Notes under the pieces: model-generated
Told to the model about the DNA's origin: nothing
What the model saw: the letters and a program-made list of their open reading frames with translations, nothing else
The model's database searches: none
Part shown: positions 40,367-50,862 of the stretch, piece by piece
Numbering within the stretch: the stretch's first letter is position 1
How the letters are laid out: every line of letters starts with the position of its first letter
Assembly (NCBI GenBank): GCA_019044685.2
Contig: JAGTXX020000008.1
Location: forward strand, 186,001-250,000
Reading direction: 5' to 3'
DNA: 64,000 nt
From: Nannochloris sp. 'desiccata'
Lineage: Eukaryota; Chlorophyta; Trebouxiophyceae; Chlorellales; Chlorellaceae
Program-made: the position numbers and the translations under genes

Positions 40367-40976
40367 TTTCCATTTCCTCTTCTAACAGAGCAAAGCTATT
40401 ATTAGTAGGAGTATTTTGAACAGTGATACTGCCAGGTAATAAGCTAGATAGAGTGTGGGTTGGATATGTCACCCCCACTGTGGCTTGAGGCTGGGATCTC
40501 GTGCCATATTTTTTGGTAGGCGGCGAGTCCCGGCACCGAGCAGCCATCCTCGCCCTCTTGGTACTAGGAGAGACTTTTTCTTTGCTTTGGACCCGGGTGA
40601 GTAGCTGTAAACGGCGATCAGTAGCTTCAGTATGGCGCTGCTTTTGTTTTTGCACTACTTGGAAGTCTTCCACTATATCTACCTCCTCTTGTTCACCATA
40701 TGCAACATTACCGGCAACGGCAGCCGAGACACCAGCAACATCGGCAGCGCCTCGCGCAGTAGGGGATAGAGCTTCCCTCTGACCTTCTTTATCGCCTGTC
40801 ACGATCTCATCAGCAGTTTCAGAGTCTTCTGGCTCTGTTGTAACTCCAGATTCGCGTTCACTTTCATCCCTTTGATCATTTACTTGACCGTTTGGGTTAT
40901 TTTCTTGACCGCCATCGCCAGACTCTCTGTAGCAGGCTAGTAGGCTGTCAGGGCGCCAACCAGCAATAAAGTGCAC
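40281..40976 (-). CDS. Lin-1 ORF1 (partial)
   Basis: 231 residues, acidic and low in complexity, ending GADGPSDKQQE. No RNA-binding motif was recognised. It stops at TAG inside the 5' part of ORF2 (overlap 40281-40366). The 5' end is not defined; upstream sequence at 40977 onwards looks unrelated. A related scrap lies at 16100-16324. Confidence 0.6.
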   Translation of the reverse strand: MHFIAGWRPDSLLACYRESGDGGQENNPNGQVNDQRDESERESGVTTEPEDSETADEIVTGDKEGQREALSPTARGAADVAGVSAAVAGNVAYGEQEEVDIVEDFQVVQKQKQRHTEATDRRLQLLTRVQSKEKVSPSTKRARMAARCRDSPPTKKYGTRSQPQATVGVTYPTHTLSSLLPGSITVQNTPTNNSFALLEEEMEIDPTIPELDYEASPAPEGADGPSDKQQE

Positions 40977-41580
40977 AGAGCCAAAGCGCCATGCTGCGAG
41001 ATCGCCTCATGCTGGCAAGGATCCTTTAAGCCTGCTGCGCCTCCTTTTATATTGCTAGTCTATTGTTATATTTACACTTTATCTATAAAGTAGATTCCTG
41101 TAACTCAGTTCCTTCAATAGATCACTCAAGTGAACCTTGATCACTGGTTTCAGCTTCTGTTTCCGAACCGGAGATTAGATATCCTCCTCAGTCTGACACA
41201 CTTTAAAGCGATCTTGGAAGACCTAGAAGCCCAGCTTCAGGACTCAGATTTCTTATAAGCAGTCCTGAGTCAAGGATAGCCCCTTTTTGAACGCTACCGC
41301 TACCAGCAGTAAGTAAATTGCGTCTAAACCACGCATTTTGCAGAGTGCAGGAAGTGGAGTAGAAGCTATCCGCCTCACAGGCACCTTCTACCCCAGCTTC
41401 ATTGTTAGAGTTTAACTCTTCTAGCAACTTTCTATTCAGCAAATCAACGTTACAGCACTTTTAGATAACAATTAAAGAGTGTTCAGCAATCAACAGCATC
41501 GGATTCAAGAAGAGAATCTAAAGGAATCTCAAGGAAGAAAGGAGTGAGTCAGTCTGTGACACCACCCCCCGTTTAAAAAG
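40977..41580. other. LTR relics
   Basis: A plus-orientation PBS (TGGTTTCAGCTTCTG at 41143) follows LTR-like sequence. From 41562 downwards, a minus-orientation LTR of Gyp-G starts TGTCACAGACTGAC after the polypurine tract GGGGGGTGGTG. Ends cannot be fixed. No gene. Confidence 0.5.
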
Positions 41581-44264
41581 TCAACGTCGTCCTCGACGTT
41601 GCGTCAACTCAGCGAAATATTTAATATAAAATTCATTATTCAAAAAATTAGCTTCAGGTTCCCAAGTAGGGGTTGAATACCCTTTCCATTTAACACGCAG
41701 CGTCCGATTAGGCGGCTTGCCACGATGAGAAATAATTTTTTCAACTTCATAAAAAGCGTCGCCACGCTGAAAATACAACGGCGGCGGCTTAGAAGTTGCA
41801 GCACGCAAGGGAAACCTAGCATCAGTGTTAGGCGCTTTTTTCAAAACAGAAACATGAAAGGTAGTATGTCCTTGAAAAGAAGAAGGCATATCTAACGTGT
41901 AAGCAACAGGACCAATTTTTTTCAAAATTTTAAAGGGACCGACAAAAAGCGGTTTCAACTTTGGAGGATTAGTTCCGTCCAGAGATAAATTTCTGGAGTT
42001 CAACAAAACCTCATCACCAACATCAAAAGAAACATCAACACGTTTTTTGTTAGCATATAAAGTTTGTTTATCTTGCGCGATTGTAAGAAACTTAGTAACT
42101 TGTGAAATAGTTTGTTCATGGCGCTCTCGGAACCGCTCCACTGAAACAGGAACAGCACTGCTGGTTCCAGCGACATAGGAAGTAGGTAACCGTGGAGAGT
42201 GACCATGTACAACCTCAAAAGGGGACATTTTCGTTGAATTAGTAACAGCAGTATTATAAGCAAAGCGAGCTTGGGGAAGAAAATTCACCCAAGTCTCTGG
42301 CTCCAGCACACAAAAAGAACGAAGCATTTCTTCTAAGACGCGATTAACACGCTCAGTCTGGCCATCAGTTTGGGGGTGGTAAGAAGTAGACATCTTCAAA
42401 CGAGTACCCACAGAGGACCAAAGTGATTGCCAGAAAGAAGAAATAAACTTAGAATCTCGATCAGAAACAATAGAAGCAGGACAGCCGTAGCGGCACAAAA
42501 TTTCTTTGAAAAATAAAAATGCAGTTTCCTCTGCAGTAGCAGTAGTAAAAGTAGGAATAAATTCTACATATTTAGAAAATCTATCAACAACAACCATAAC
42601 AGCATCAAAACCTTCCTTGGTTTTAGGTAGCTTGACAATAAAATCGATAGAAACAGACTCCCAAGGCTCATTGGGGAGCTCCAGCGGTTGCAACAAGCCA
42701 GCGGGGAAGCGGGAGCGGGGCTTGCTTCTCCCACATTGGCTACAGCCTTCAACGTATGCTTGGACATCTTTAGAGATACCAGGCCACCCAAATTGATCTA
42801 TAATGCGACGCAAGGTGCGATTCCAACCTTGGTGTCCAACTATAGGTAGATCATGCATCTCAGAAATAATTAATTCGCGTAAATTTCCAACCTTTGGCAC
42901 GTATAGCTGCAGGCGGTTATTTACAAAACGATACAGCAACTCATTTTCCCAAAAATATTTAGAATCTATCTTATTAGCAATCTTCTCAGCTTCAGCTAAA
43001 GCAAATTCATCAACCTTTAACCCATCTCTGATCTGCTGCATCAACCAGCGACAAAGCGGACAAACAGTGTGAATGATCGGGGCGACGGCTCAATGCATCT
43101 GCTACAACATTTAATTTTCCAGGCTTGTAACGGATAGTAGGTAGACCACCAAGCCAACTAGTGATACTACTAAACCAGCCCATAAATTTAGGACTCAACT
43201 CAGTACTAGTATTTAGGTACTGTAAACTTTCGTGGTCGGTGAAAAATATTGGTGTTTCACCATTATTCAAATAGTGTCTCCATTTGTGAGCAGTCAGCTT
43301 GATAGCTAAGAACTCTTTAGTTCTAGCATCATAATTTAACTCGGCACCACGTAACTTCCTAGAAAAGAAAGCGACAGGCTTCGGCGCAACACCTGAACCA
43401 TCACTAGCAGCCTGCATCAAAACGGCACCGACAGCAATGTTTGATGCATCAGTGCAGACAACACATTGCTGGGTGGGATCGTATACTTGAAGTACAGGAG
43501 CTGTAGTAACAGCTCGTTTTAACTCATCAAAACGTTCAGCATGCAGGGGTGTCCAGATGTACCATATTCTTCTTAGTCAACTCGTTCAGCGGAGCAACGA
43601 TGTGAGCGTAGTTCCTGATAAAGTTTCTGTAAAACCCAGACAATCCAAGGAAACCACGTACTTCACTAGCATTTGAGGGCGTAGGCCATTCTAAAACAGC
43701 TTGAACTTTATCAGCAGCCATCTTAACACCATCAGCAGAGACTACAAAGCCCAAATAGTCAATATCAGTTTTAAAGAAAGAACATTTTGACTTTTTAGCC
43801 ACTAAACCTTTTTCTCTCAACCTATCCAGCACCAGCTTAAGATGTTTTTCATGCTCTGCTTCATCTTTAAAAAAGATTAAGATATCACCCATATACACAA
43901 GCACGAAATCATTGATATAATCTTGAAAGATATTCATCATCAGCCTACTAAAAGTAGCGGGAGCGTTGTTTAGACCGAACGGCATTACTAAAAATTCAAA
44001 GAGGCCATAGGGTGTAGTAAACGCTGTCTTCTCAACATCAGCAGCAGCCATAGCAATTTGGTAGAAACCATTAAAGCAATCAACTTTAGAAAACACTTTA
44101 GCACCAGTCAATCTGCGGATCTGATCTTCAACTATTGGCAGAGAATGCTCGTCTCGGACAGTGACTTTATTCAAACCTCGGTAATCAACACAAAAGCGTA
44201 GAGAACCATCTTTCTTAGGCACAAACAACACCGACCATGGCCGAACACTAATGCCATTTTCCAC
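41581..44264 (-). pseudogene. pol: Gyp-G pol (RT to chromodomain), broken
   Basis: Three pieces in different frames: RT (44264-43536, catalytic LVYMGDILIF with Gly in place of the first Asp, so inactive), RNase H (to about 43060) and integrase with chromodomain (43044-41581; CSQCGRSK, IDFIVKLP, SDRDSKF, VKWKGYSTPTWEP). Shifts lie near 43555 and 43065. The front of RT is fused to an LTR-G at about 44230. It ends QRRGRR and a stop, followed by a polypurine tract. Confidence 0.88.
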
Positions 44265-44540
44265 GGGTTCTTATAGTGTACTAACCGGTCTGTGACACCA
44301 CTTCCTCTTCAAATCAGCGACGTCCTCGGAGCGAACGACATAACAGCATTTCTTTTTCTTTCTTTCAAACAGCAAACTGTAATCTCAGCGGTAGCAGCAA
44401 CAGCGATAGAAGGATTGGAACCGATTCGAACCGCGACCCAAGCTGAAACCAAGTGTTAGAGGCTGGCAAAATGCCGACCATGGCCGAACACTAATGCCAT
44501 TTTCCACGGGTTCTTATAGTGTACTAACCGGTCTGTGACA
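44227..44540 (-). mobile_element. Small LTR element (TRIM-like), LTR-G
   Basis: Minus strand: LTR-G (44540-44454, 87 bp, TGTCACAGACC to CTCTAACA), PBS TGGTTTCAGCTT three bases later, about 140 bp of non-coding internal sequence, polypurine tract GAAGAGGAAGTGG, then a second LTR-G (from 44297) that is cut near 44230 and continues as Gyp-G RT. The LTR start resembles that of Gyp-G, its possible helper. Confidence 0.65.
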
Positions 44541-45194
44541 TATATCCGGTTTAACTTATTTGCTCTCCAAATTGGAGGCGGGCTTAGTAAGGATAAGGTA
44601 GTAGCGACATTAGGCAGATTGTGGATACTGCCTATAGATAATTCCCATAAGGAGATAGTATGGAGATTAGCTCTAGATGGGCTGCCCACTATTCAGCGTT
44701 TACACCGTCCTACTCAAGTGTGTGGCTGTGGTGGAGCAGTAGGCGATGCCGCTGGACGGCAACATGTTTATTTTAACTGTGCAGCTATACGCCCTATTAT
44801 AGATTCCATTGAACAACAACTTCAGGATGAGTGGGCGTTACCACCCCAAGCACCGTCCCTTCAGTGCCATCACCTATGGATGGCGGTACGCCCTACAGAA
44901 GCGATACACCAAGGAATCTGGGATGTGGTTTGTATTTCTGCCTTGAAAGCGATGGACAGCACTAGAGCGGGTTTGTTCAAAAGGCAATTTGCTGGTGCTC
45001 AGCCTAGAACAGCTCTAGCAGCCTCGGTGGGTGTTCGAGCTTGTGCTCAGTTTTGGGCAAACATTGCTAGTTTTTGTCTCCATAATTTAGCTGCTAGAGC
45101 CTGGCGTGGCCAAGTGTCCATGACACACCCCTTTATATCTTTTAATACAGACTCAGAAAAGTGGAATTTAAACCGCAGCTCTGGGTCTGGATAA
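44541..45194 (+). pseudogene. LINE ORF2 C-terminal fragment
   Basis: The plus-strand frame carries a post-RT zinc-binding region: WRLALDGLPTIQRLH, then CGCGG and HVYFNCA. It ends at 45194. RT and endonuclease are absent. The following sequence to about 45432 is probably its 3' untranslated region, ending in ACAGTAAAGTAAAGTAAGG, a short repeat tail. Confidence 0.75.
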
Positions 45195-46144
45195 CTCTGT
45201 AGCTATTTATAATGGCAAATTTTAATTCTTCATCTTCGCCACCGCCGCCACCGCTCCTTCTCCTCCCCCTCCTTTACCCTTGGGGGCGGTCTCGGCATCG
45301 TGTATGTATGTCATTTATCTTGCATTTGTGTTCTGCAGCACCAAGCTGAGGACTTATAAGAGTTTTATAGACGCCGCCAGCTGGCGGTGCATGGCTATGT
45401 AACCCACAGTAAAGTAAAGTAAGGTTTAACTTATTGGTGAATGGCATCATAAGGACGATCAGGGCCAGATTCGGTATAATAGGAGGTTGCGCGGCAGCGC
45501 AACCGACGGGGAAGAGTGCAAAAGTGTAGAATAGGAGGAGAGAGGAAAAAAATTGGGGCAGGTGCCCCGATCTTGGGATGGCACAAAAAATCTAGTGCTC
45601 TAACAAGGTTACCAAGTTGAGAGCTTTCTTGAAGCGCTTACTGCTATGTAAACAAGTTACAGATTGTAATAAGAGCTCAATGAATAACGCTAAATGAGAA
45701 TAAATGCAACGGTTTGGCAATGGTGTAATAAAGAGAGTATAGCTCTTATTGAATTGCCAAATGTGCATTTATCTGGATCTCCTGCGCCATACTAGCAGTA
45801 CTATTGAAAGAAAAAGGTAATTAGGATGTTATTGAAGGTTTTATTGCATTAAATAACACCATACTTCACAAGACCCTCCCGACGGCATTTGGGTCGAGGC
45901 ATCATTTCTTTTGAAGACTCCCAGAAACATTTTTGTGCGGAATTATTTGCTTTATTAAAAAGCTGTATAGCATAGAAGGAAAGATAGGTGATAAAACTGG
46001 CATTTAGTATCGATTTAAAAAAACTTATTGTTGGAGTCTTACTCACAAGACAGGTAGGCCACCCGATAATTTCTCCAAACCGTTTCTCATCACTAAGGAG
46101 GTCTGGGCCAGACTTGCGAAGCACAAAAGGGCAGGAAACATTAT
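45195..46144. other. LINE 3' region and unassigned spacer
   Basis: From 45195 to 45432, LINE tail. From 45433 to 46144, no convincing gene; a possible splice donor on the minus strand near 46042 may belong to the 3' untranslated region of gene X. A 91-codon minus frame (46124-45849) has no features. Confidence 0.4.
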
Positions 46145-48188
46145 TTATTTCACCTTGGCATTATCTAATATTTGCAAAGCATTGGAAAGGGCTGCTTGTA
46201 ATGTTTTATAAGTAGCCAAGTAGGAGGTGCTATTTGGATTATTCTTCCAATGTTGCAAGCGAGTATAGAAAGTTTTAACTTTTGTCTTTGTAAAACCTTC
46301 AACAAGGAATTCCCACTGCCCATCTGATCTTTGTTGCATTTTATCACCCATAAACTGTTTAATCCAAGCCACGCAATCTTTTCCAGGGGCCTCAACCGCA
46401 GGAGCATTGTAGCCCAACTCATCATCAAGTTTCTGTGCCTCCGCCTTTGCCGCCATCTCCGTTGCTTTTGCAGTCTCAGCAGCAATTACGTGTTCAAAAC
46501 CTAAATAACCAGAAAAAAAGGAAATAGATAAGTAAGTATCTACTAGAACAGTAGAGAAACGAGAAAGAAGTACCAAAGACAAAGGAACAATAAGTAAAGG
46601 ATAGAATGAAAAAATGCATGAACATGAACATGAAAACATGAACTCACCAGCAGCTGCATTACCACTGCCAAAGAGAGCTTTCATCTTAGAAAGGACTGCC
46701 TGACCATCACTCAATGCAAGTTTTATACGAGCATTCGCTTCAGGGTGTTTGTCGGCGGGGTACTCGTCCAACATCATCTCTCGAGCCAAGGTCGGGTACC
46801 CTTTCGCCATTTTGTTGGTTTCAATGTGATATTGAGCCTTGTGGGCATCAATAATGAACCCTTTCAACTTCTCTTTCTGCATAACAAGAAATGGTATAAT
46901 GACATCACATCAGCATTAATATCAGCTGACACCGTGGAAAAGGTTCAAATGCTCCATCTCCATGCAAGCGGGGGATGGGGGAGATCAGCAAAAAAATAAA
47001 AATCAATAAAAATAGCTGGAAACGTGCACCAGGCCAGGAGATAGGTAGTAGAAGGTAGTAATAACAAGAAACGAAGCTGGAAATGCGTAAAGAGCAAATA
47101 CCGAGGTAGAGCGAGAAAAGAGCATCCCGTCGCCACCACCACTATTTGACTAAAACAGCCTAGAAAGGGAAAAACAACAAGACAGGCAAACTCAGCACCC
47201 TAGAAATGTACAAAGCACCAAGTTTCAGGGGAAATTATGATCTTCAATTTTACCACCACCACCCATCCGAGTATCTCAAAGGGGGGTGGAGCGGGTGATG
47301 AGAAAGACCAACAAAAAAATAAAAAAATAAAAAAAATAGCTGGAAACGTGCACAGATGTAGGAGATAGGTAGTATTATGTAAATAAAAGAGTGGCGAAAG
47401 ATTAAAAAGAGAAATCCTAAGAAATTCTTACCTCCTCCTCATTAAGGGTCTTCTCCGCTCTTGGCGCCGGCCTTCAGAAAAGTAGAGAAGTGTAGGTTAG
47501 ACATTGAAGGCACCAAAAGGTAGTAAAATAGCAGGAAAACATGCACGATATCATCCGGTAATCAAACATTAATTTCTTACTTTGGTTTTTTAGCATTGGG
47601 CTGTTCTTCAACTTCAGCGCCAACGTAATCATTCATGGCCTGCAAAAATTAATTTAATAAAAGTGTGAAGTAATCGTGTTCCAAGAAGATGAAGCAAACT
47701 TGTGTAATTCACCAAAGCTTAAATTTATAAAACTTACTTCTTTGAACGAGCAGACCTTTTGGTGCCAGCAGGGGCACTAGGACTAGCCACAGCAGGGGCA
47801 ACGGCCGTTGCTGGCGCCTCTATTTCAGGTGCTGGAATCGCTTGGACAGCCCCAACTGCTGCTGCCGGAGCCTCAACGGGCGCAGCCATAGATGCTGCAG
47901 GTACTTGCTGCAGTAATGAAGCATCCACTTCAGATGGAGCAGCTGTTTCCGCTGCCTCCACAGCTGTACCAGCTTGAGTTGCAGGTGGCGGGGCGGCAAC
48001 ACCGCTGGCTGGTGCAAGTTCCTCTAGACCTTCAGCAGCAGCAGCTGCTGCTTCAGCAGTAGCCTGGGCGTCCACTACCACTGCAGGTTCCTCGAACGTG
48101 CCTGCAGCTATTACGTTGCCATCCATCTCATCATTATCATCCTCTGCAGCAGCAGGACTATCCTCCAAAGAGTGCTCGAGGTCACCAG
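46145..48188 (-). CDS. Gene X, multi-exon host gene, cut by Gyp-E near its start
   Basis: Minus strand exons: 48188-47738, 47471-47432, 46876-46648 and 46500-46145, joined by GTAAGT, GTAAGA and GTGAGT donors and AG acceptors, all in frame. The first part is acidic and Ala/Pro-rich, low complexity, ending in a basic KRSARSK. The rest is helical and charged (TLNEEEKEKLKGFIID...), with no known domain; the C-terminus ends DNAKVK. The initiator ATG and first six codons lie at 58537-58520, separated by the 10.3-kb Gyp-E. A second possible first exon is at 47581-47639. Function unknown. Confidence 0.72.
47581..47639 (-). other. Alternative first exon or cassette exon of gene X
   Basis: 59 nt with an acceptor (TTTTTGCAG) upstream and a GTAAGA donor. 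It contains an ATG (47636) whose frame, MNDYVGAEVEEQ..., joins the next exon in phase. When spliced after the long first exon it would give an immediate TGA. Confidence 0.5.
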
Positions 48189-48794
48189 TGTGATGATACT
48201 AGCAGTCAAGGTAGCTACCAAGCAGCTGACCTTGAGCACAGCACACGTTTCATGAACAGTTTGCCAGAATATAGAGGGGAAAATACACAAGTGCAAGTAA
48301 AAACTGAGAGCGAGAAAAAACAGCAGACCAAGAAATAAAACTTACCCTAGAAATCGTTGCTGATCAACGCTGGCTATCCCCAATCTATAGTATACCCCTC
48401 TCCCCTCAAAAATAAGAATGTCTTTGCAAAAATTACCTGTATATAGCACGGTGAAAACCAGAAGAATGGTGTCAGTAATTGCATCTAAGAGCAATAGCAA
48501 GTGATATTGCCCTCCCAAGAGTCCCTAGCCAGCGTTGATAATTAATTATTTTAATAGTGTATGTCGGTGGAGCGGAAGAACCACAATCAATTAATTGTTT
48601 TTTCGTAAGCTGCAGGGGGAAAAGATTGCTGGCAGTGTATCTTTAAAAGAATCCTTTTTAACCTTGTTGTTGCACAGATTTGAGGACTTTTTTTGATTAC
48701 CAGAAATACTAGACTACTTGTAAATAACTACTAGAAACTCACTAGAACCCAGCTAGAAGCCGTGCTGAATAGTCTGTCAAGGTTATTCACTACA
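48189..48794 (+). repeat. LTR-E, 5' LTR of Gyp-E, split by an insertion
   Basis: Parts 48189-48270 and 48653-48794 sum to 224 bp, the exact length of the 3' LTR (58296-58519). Starts TGTGATGAT like LTR-C and ends CACTACA. Confidence 0.9.
48271..48647. mobile_element. 377-bp unclassified insertion in LTR-E
   Basis: AGAAT is duplicated at 48266-48270 and 48648-48652 and single in the 3' LTR. The insert starts ATAGAGGGG and ends TCTTTAAA, with no TG/CA ends and no ORF. Inside it a 14-bp inverted repeat ATCAACGCTGGCTA (48363-48376 and 48526-48539) frames a 177-bp segment that may be a small DNA-transposon derivative. Confidence 0.7.
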
Positions 48795-48797
48795 TTT

Positions 48798-48815
48798 TGG
48801 CACCTAAGGAGCGGC
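48798..48815 (+). promoter_or_regulatory. Primer-binding site of Gyp-E
   Basis: TGGCACCTAAGGAGCGGC, three bases after the LTR. It differs from the Gyp-C site at two positions. Confidence 0.72.
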
Positions 48816-48941
48816 CCTTATTCGCTCTAATCACTTGCTTTGAAAGTTTTGTAGTTCTTAGCAAGCAGCAAACACTGCTATTTTGCTGTTCAAAGCGAAT
48901 AGTGGGTCGAGAAATTGCTTGCCTCGAGTTACTGAGCAAAA

Positions 48942-49456
48942 ATGGAAGTCCAAGAACCAACATTGGAGGAACGTATGCTGGCCATGCAGCAACAAAAGCA
49001 CTTGCTGCAGCAAGAAATGTTGAACATGCGAGCTTTGATGGAAGCAATGCAGCAGCAATAGAAACCTCAAATGGCGGTAGATCCTCCTGCTCCGGTGGTG
49101 GTGCATGTTCACGACAACGAGAATGAAGATATTGAAGCGAAGAAGCTCAAATCTTTTATGAAGATGAACATTACAAAGTTCAGTGGGTTTACTAAAAAGG
49201 ACCCTGAAGAATGGTTGTACGATGTTGAGAATGCTTTAGAAATAGCGCAGATCACTCTGGAAGCAACTAAGCTGAGCGCTGTCAAGAATGTGTTGGAGGA
49301 ATAAGCGGCTCGTTGGTGGCGTTCGCGTCTTGTAGCACCAGATGCTCCGGTGACCTTCGAGGGGTTCAAAGCTGATTTAATTAAACGTTTTAGACCTCAA
49401 GATCCGGTGTTAGTTGCCAGGCAAAAACTTGACGATCTCAAACAGACTAAAGACGA
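48942..49456 (+). pseudogene. gag: Gyp-E gag, N-terminal part
   Basis: From ATG 48942 (MEVQEPTLEERM), Gln-rich, matching Gyp-C gag. Stops at TAG near 49059 and TAA near 49302 interrupt it, and Lin-2 interrupts it near 49457, after LKQTKD. Confidence 0.85.
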
Positions 49457-49626
49457 TTTTTTATTGTAACTGCCAATTAACTGCCAATCATCTGCCAATA
49501 GCTTGGGTTTCCGAATTCAGGTTGCCAATTTGTCATTAGATCATCAATTTTGCAAAAAAATTAAAATCATTTAAAACAACAAGCCCGCTGTACCCTACAT
49601 AATATACGTATAATTTTACGGATTTA

Positions 49627-50862
49627 ATGAGCGAAACACCAAGGTTGTTGCGTGGACGAGGTGGAAAAGCATGTCTCCAACCGAAAAAACTGAATTTTGA
49701 CCACCCTACAAATCATTCCTATTCCCACGGGTTTACACCTCATAAATATTACTATGATGAGTATTATCAATTACGATCATCGTTACCACAAAAAGATCTT
49801 GCTGAAATTGTAGTCTTAGGATTGCCAATTCCCGCTCACGCCATTCTCGGCCCCGGTCTAGTAAATATTTTTATTGAGCTTTGCTCAAAGTATTTAGGCT
49901 TACAGTTTCATCGTGAAAACGTTACCTATGGAGATTATAGGCCAGCACTTGAAAATAGTCGCTCTGTCACATGGCTGCAAATGGACCGAGCGGTGGTGAT
50001 GGCGGTATTGAGATTAAAGGATAAATTACCTTCCGGGGTCTCTATTGACACACCCAGATCTAAAGGTGCTCTCATGGTGAAGTTTTATGGCAGAAGATTA
50101 TGCACTGAACCACTATCACTGGATTACACTCCCCCTCGTTGTCAATCAACGAATCACACAGCGGTGGCGGTGGCGTGTGCGAGCGGTGCGGAGACGCCTT
50201 GTGGAATAAATACTACTGGCTCCATGCGCAGGAGTGTATCTTTTGAAGACCTAATGAAGAGAATGGTAGCTTACAGAGCTATGGTAGAAAAAAGGGAGAG
50301 AGAGCATACAGCTTCTGCTCCTGATGTCACAGCACCAGCAGCACCGGTGCCGACTGCAAGCACCACCGCCGCTGCTGAAAATATTATTTCAGCTGTGGTT
50401 TCTTCACCAAGCCTTGCTGGATTTTCGGAATTCTTGAATGAATTAGCCGATGGACTAGATGCTGATCCTGCTATTTGGTCAGATAATGCAGTGTATTCTC
50501 CCCCCCAAGCTCCGACACCGATGTTGGTGGCTGATGCTGCTGGTACCACCGGTGTTGCTGGGTCTACTGGTCCTACAAGTATTTCCAGTGCTGTTGAAGT
50601 TGACCATTTACCCTCTACGTCTACTTTTATTCCAATAAATCGAGTAGTCATTGAAACAGCTACTTCAAGCTATGTGGAAGAAAGTGAGAGTGAAGAAGAA
50701 AGTGAGTATGGCAATGAACAAAAGTGCATTGAAATAGTGCTGGAAACGGCTACTAAAGAGGGTGAACCAGTGTATTGGGCAGTATATGAAGAATACTATG
50801 GAAAGATGAAGATGCTGAGACTCTTATTCCCTTCCGTCTTGCCGAGGCAGAGGAACCCCTGA
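49627..50862 (+). CDS. Lin-2 ORF1
   Basis: 411 residues from ATG 49627. The N-terminal 150 residues look folded and basic (KYYYDEYYQLRSSL, DRAVVMAVLRLKDKL). The middle is Ala/Pro/Thr-rich, with an acidic Ser/Glu patch later (EESESEEESEY). No CCHC zinc knuckle or RRM was recognised. LINE ORF1 proteins bind the element RNA. The stop TGA (50860-50862) shares its A with the ATG of ORF2. Confidence 0.75.
   Translation: MSETPRLLRGRGGKACLQPKKLNFDHPTNHSYSHGFTPHKYYYDEYYQLRSSLPQKDLAEIVVLGLPIPAHAILGPGLVNIFIELCSKYLGLQFHRENVTYGDYRPALENSRSVTWLQMDRAVVMAVLRLKDKLPSGVSIDTPRSKGALMVKFYGRRLCTEPLSLDYTPPRCQSTNHTAVAVACASGAETPCGINTTGSMRRSVSFEDLMKRMVAYRAMVEKREREHTASAPDVTAPAAPVPTASTTAAAENIISAVVSSPSLAGFSEFLNELADGLDADPAIWSDNAVYSPPQAPTPMLVADAAGTTGVAGSTGPTSISSAVEVDHLPSTSTFIPINRVVIETATSSYVEESESEEESEYGNEQKCIEIVLETATKEGEPVYWAVYEEYYGKMKMLRLLFPSVLPRQRNP

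Noticed and set aside
45849..46124. Minus-strand 91-codon ORF after gene X
   Set aside because: No domain, no start context and a possible splice donor inside; it could be untranslated sequence, so it is not listed as a gene.
47734..48168. Gene X first exon as a stand-alone Ala/Pro-rich gene ending at TAA 47734
   Set aside because: The stop is part of a GTAAGT donor, and splicing to 47471 keeps the frame into a well-formed protein.
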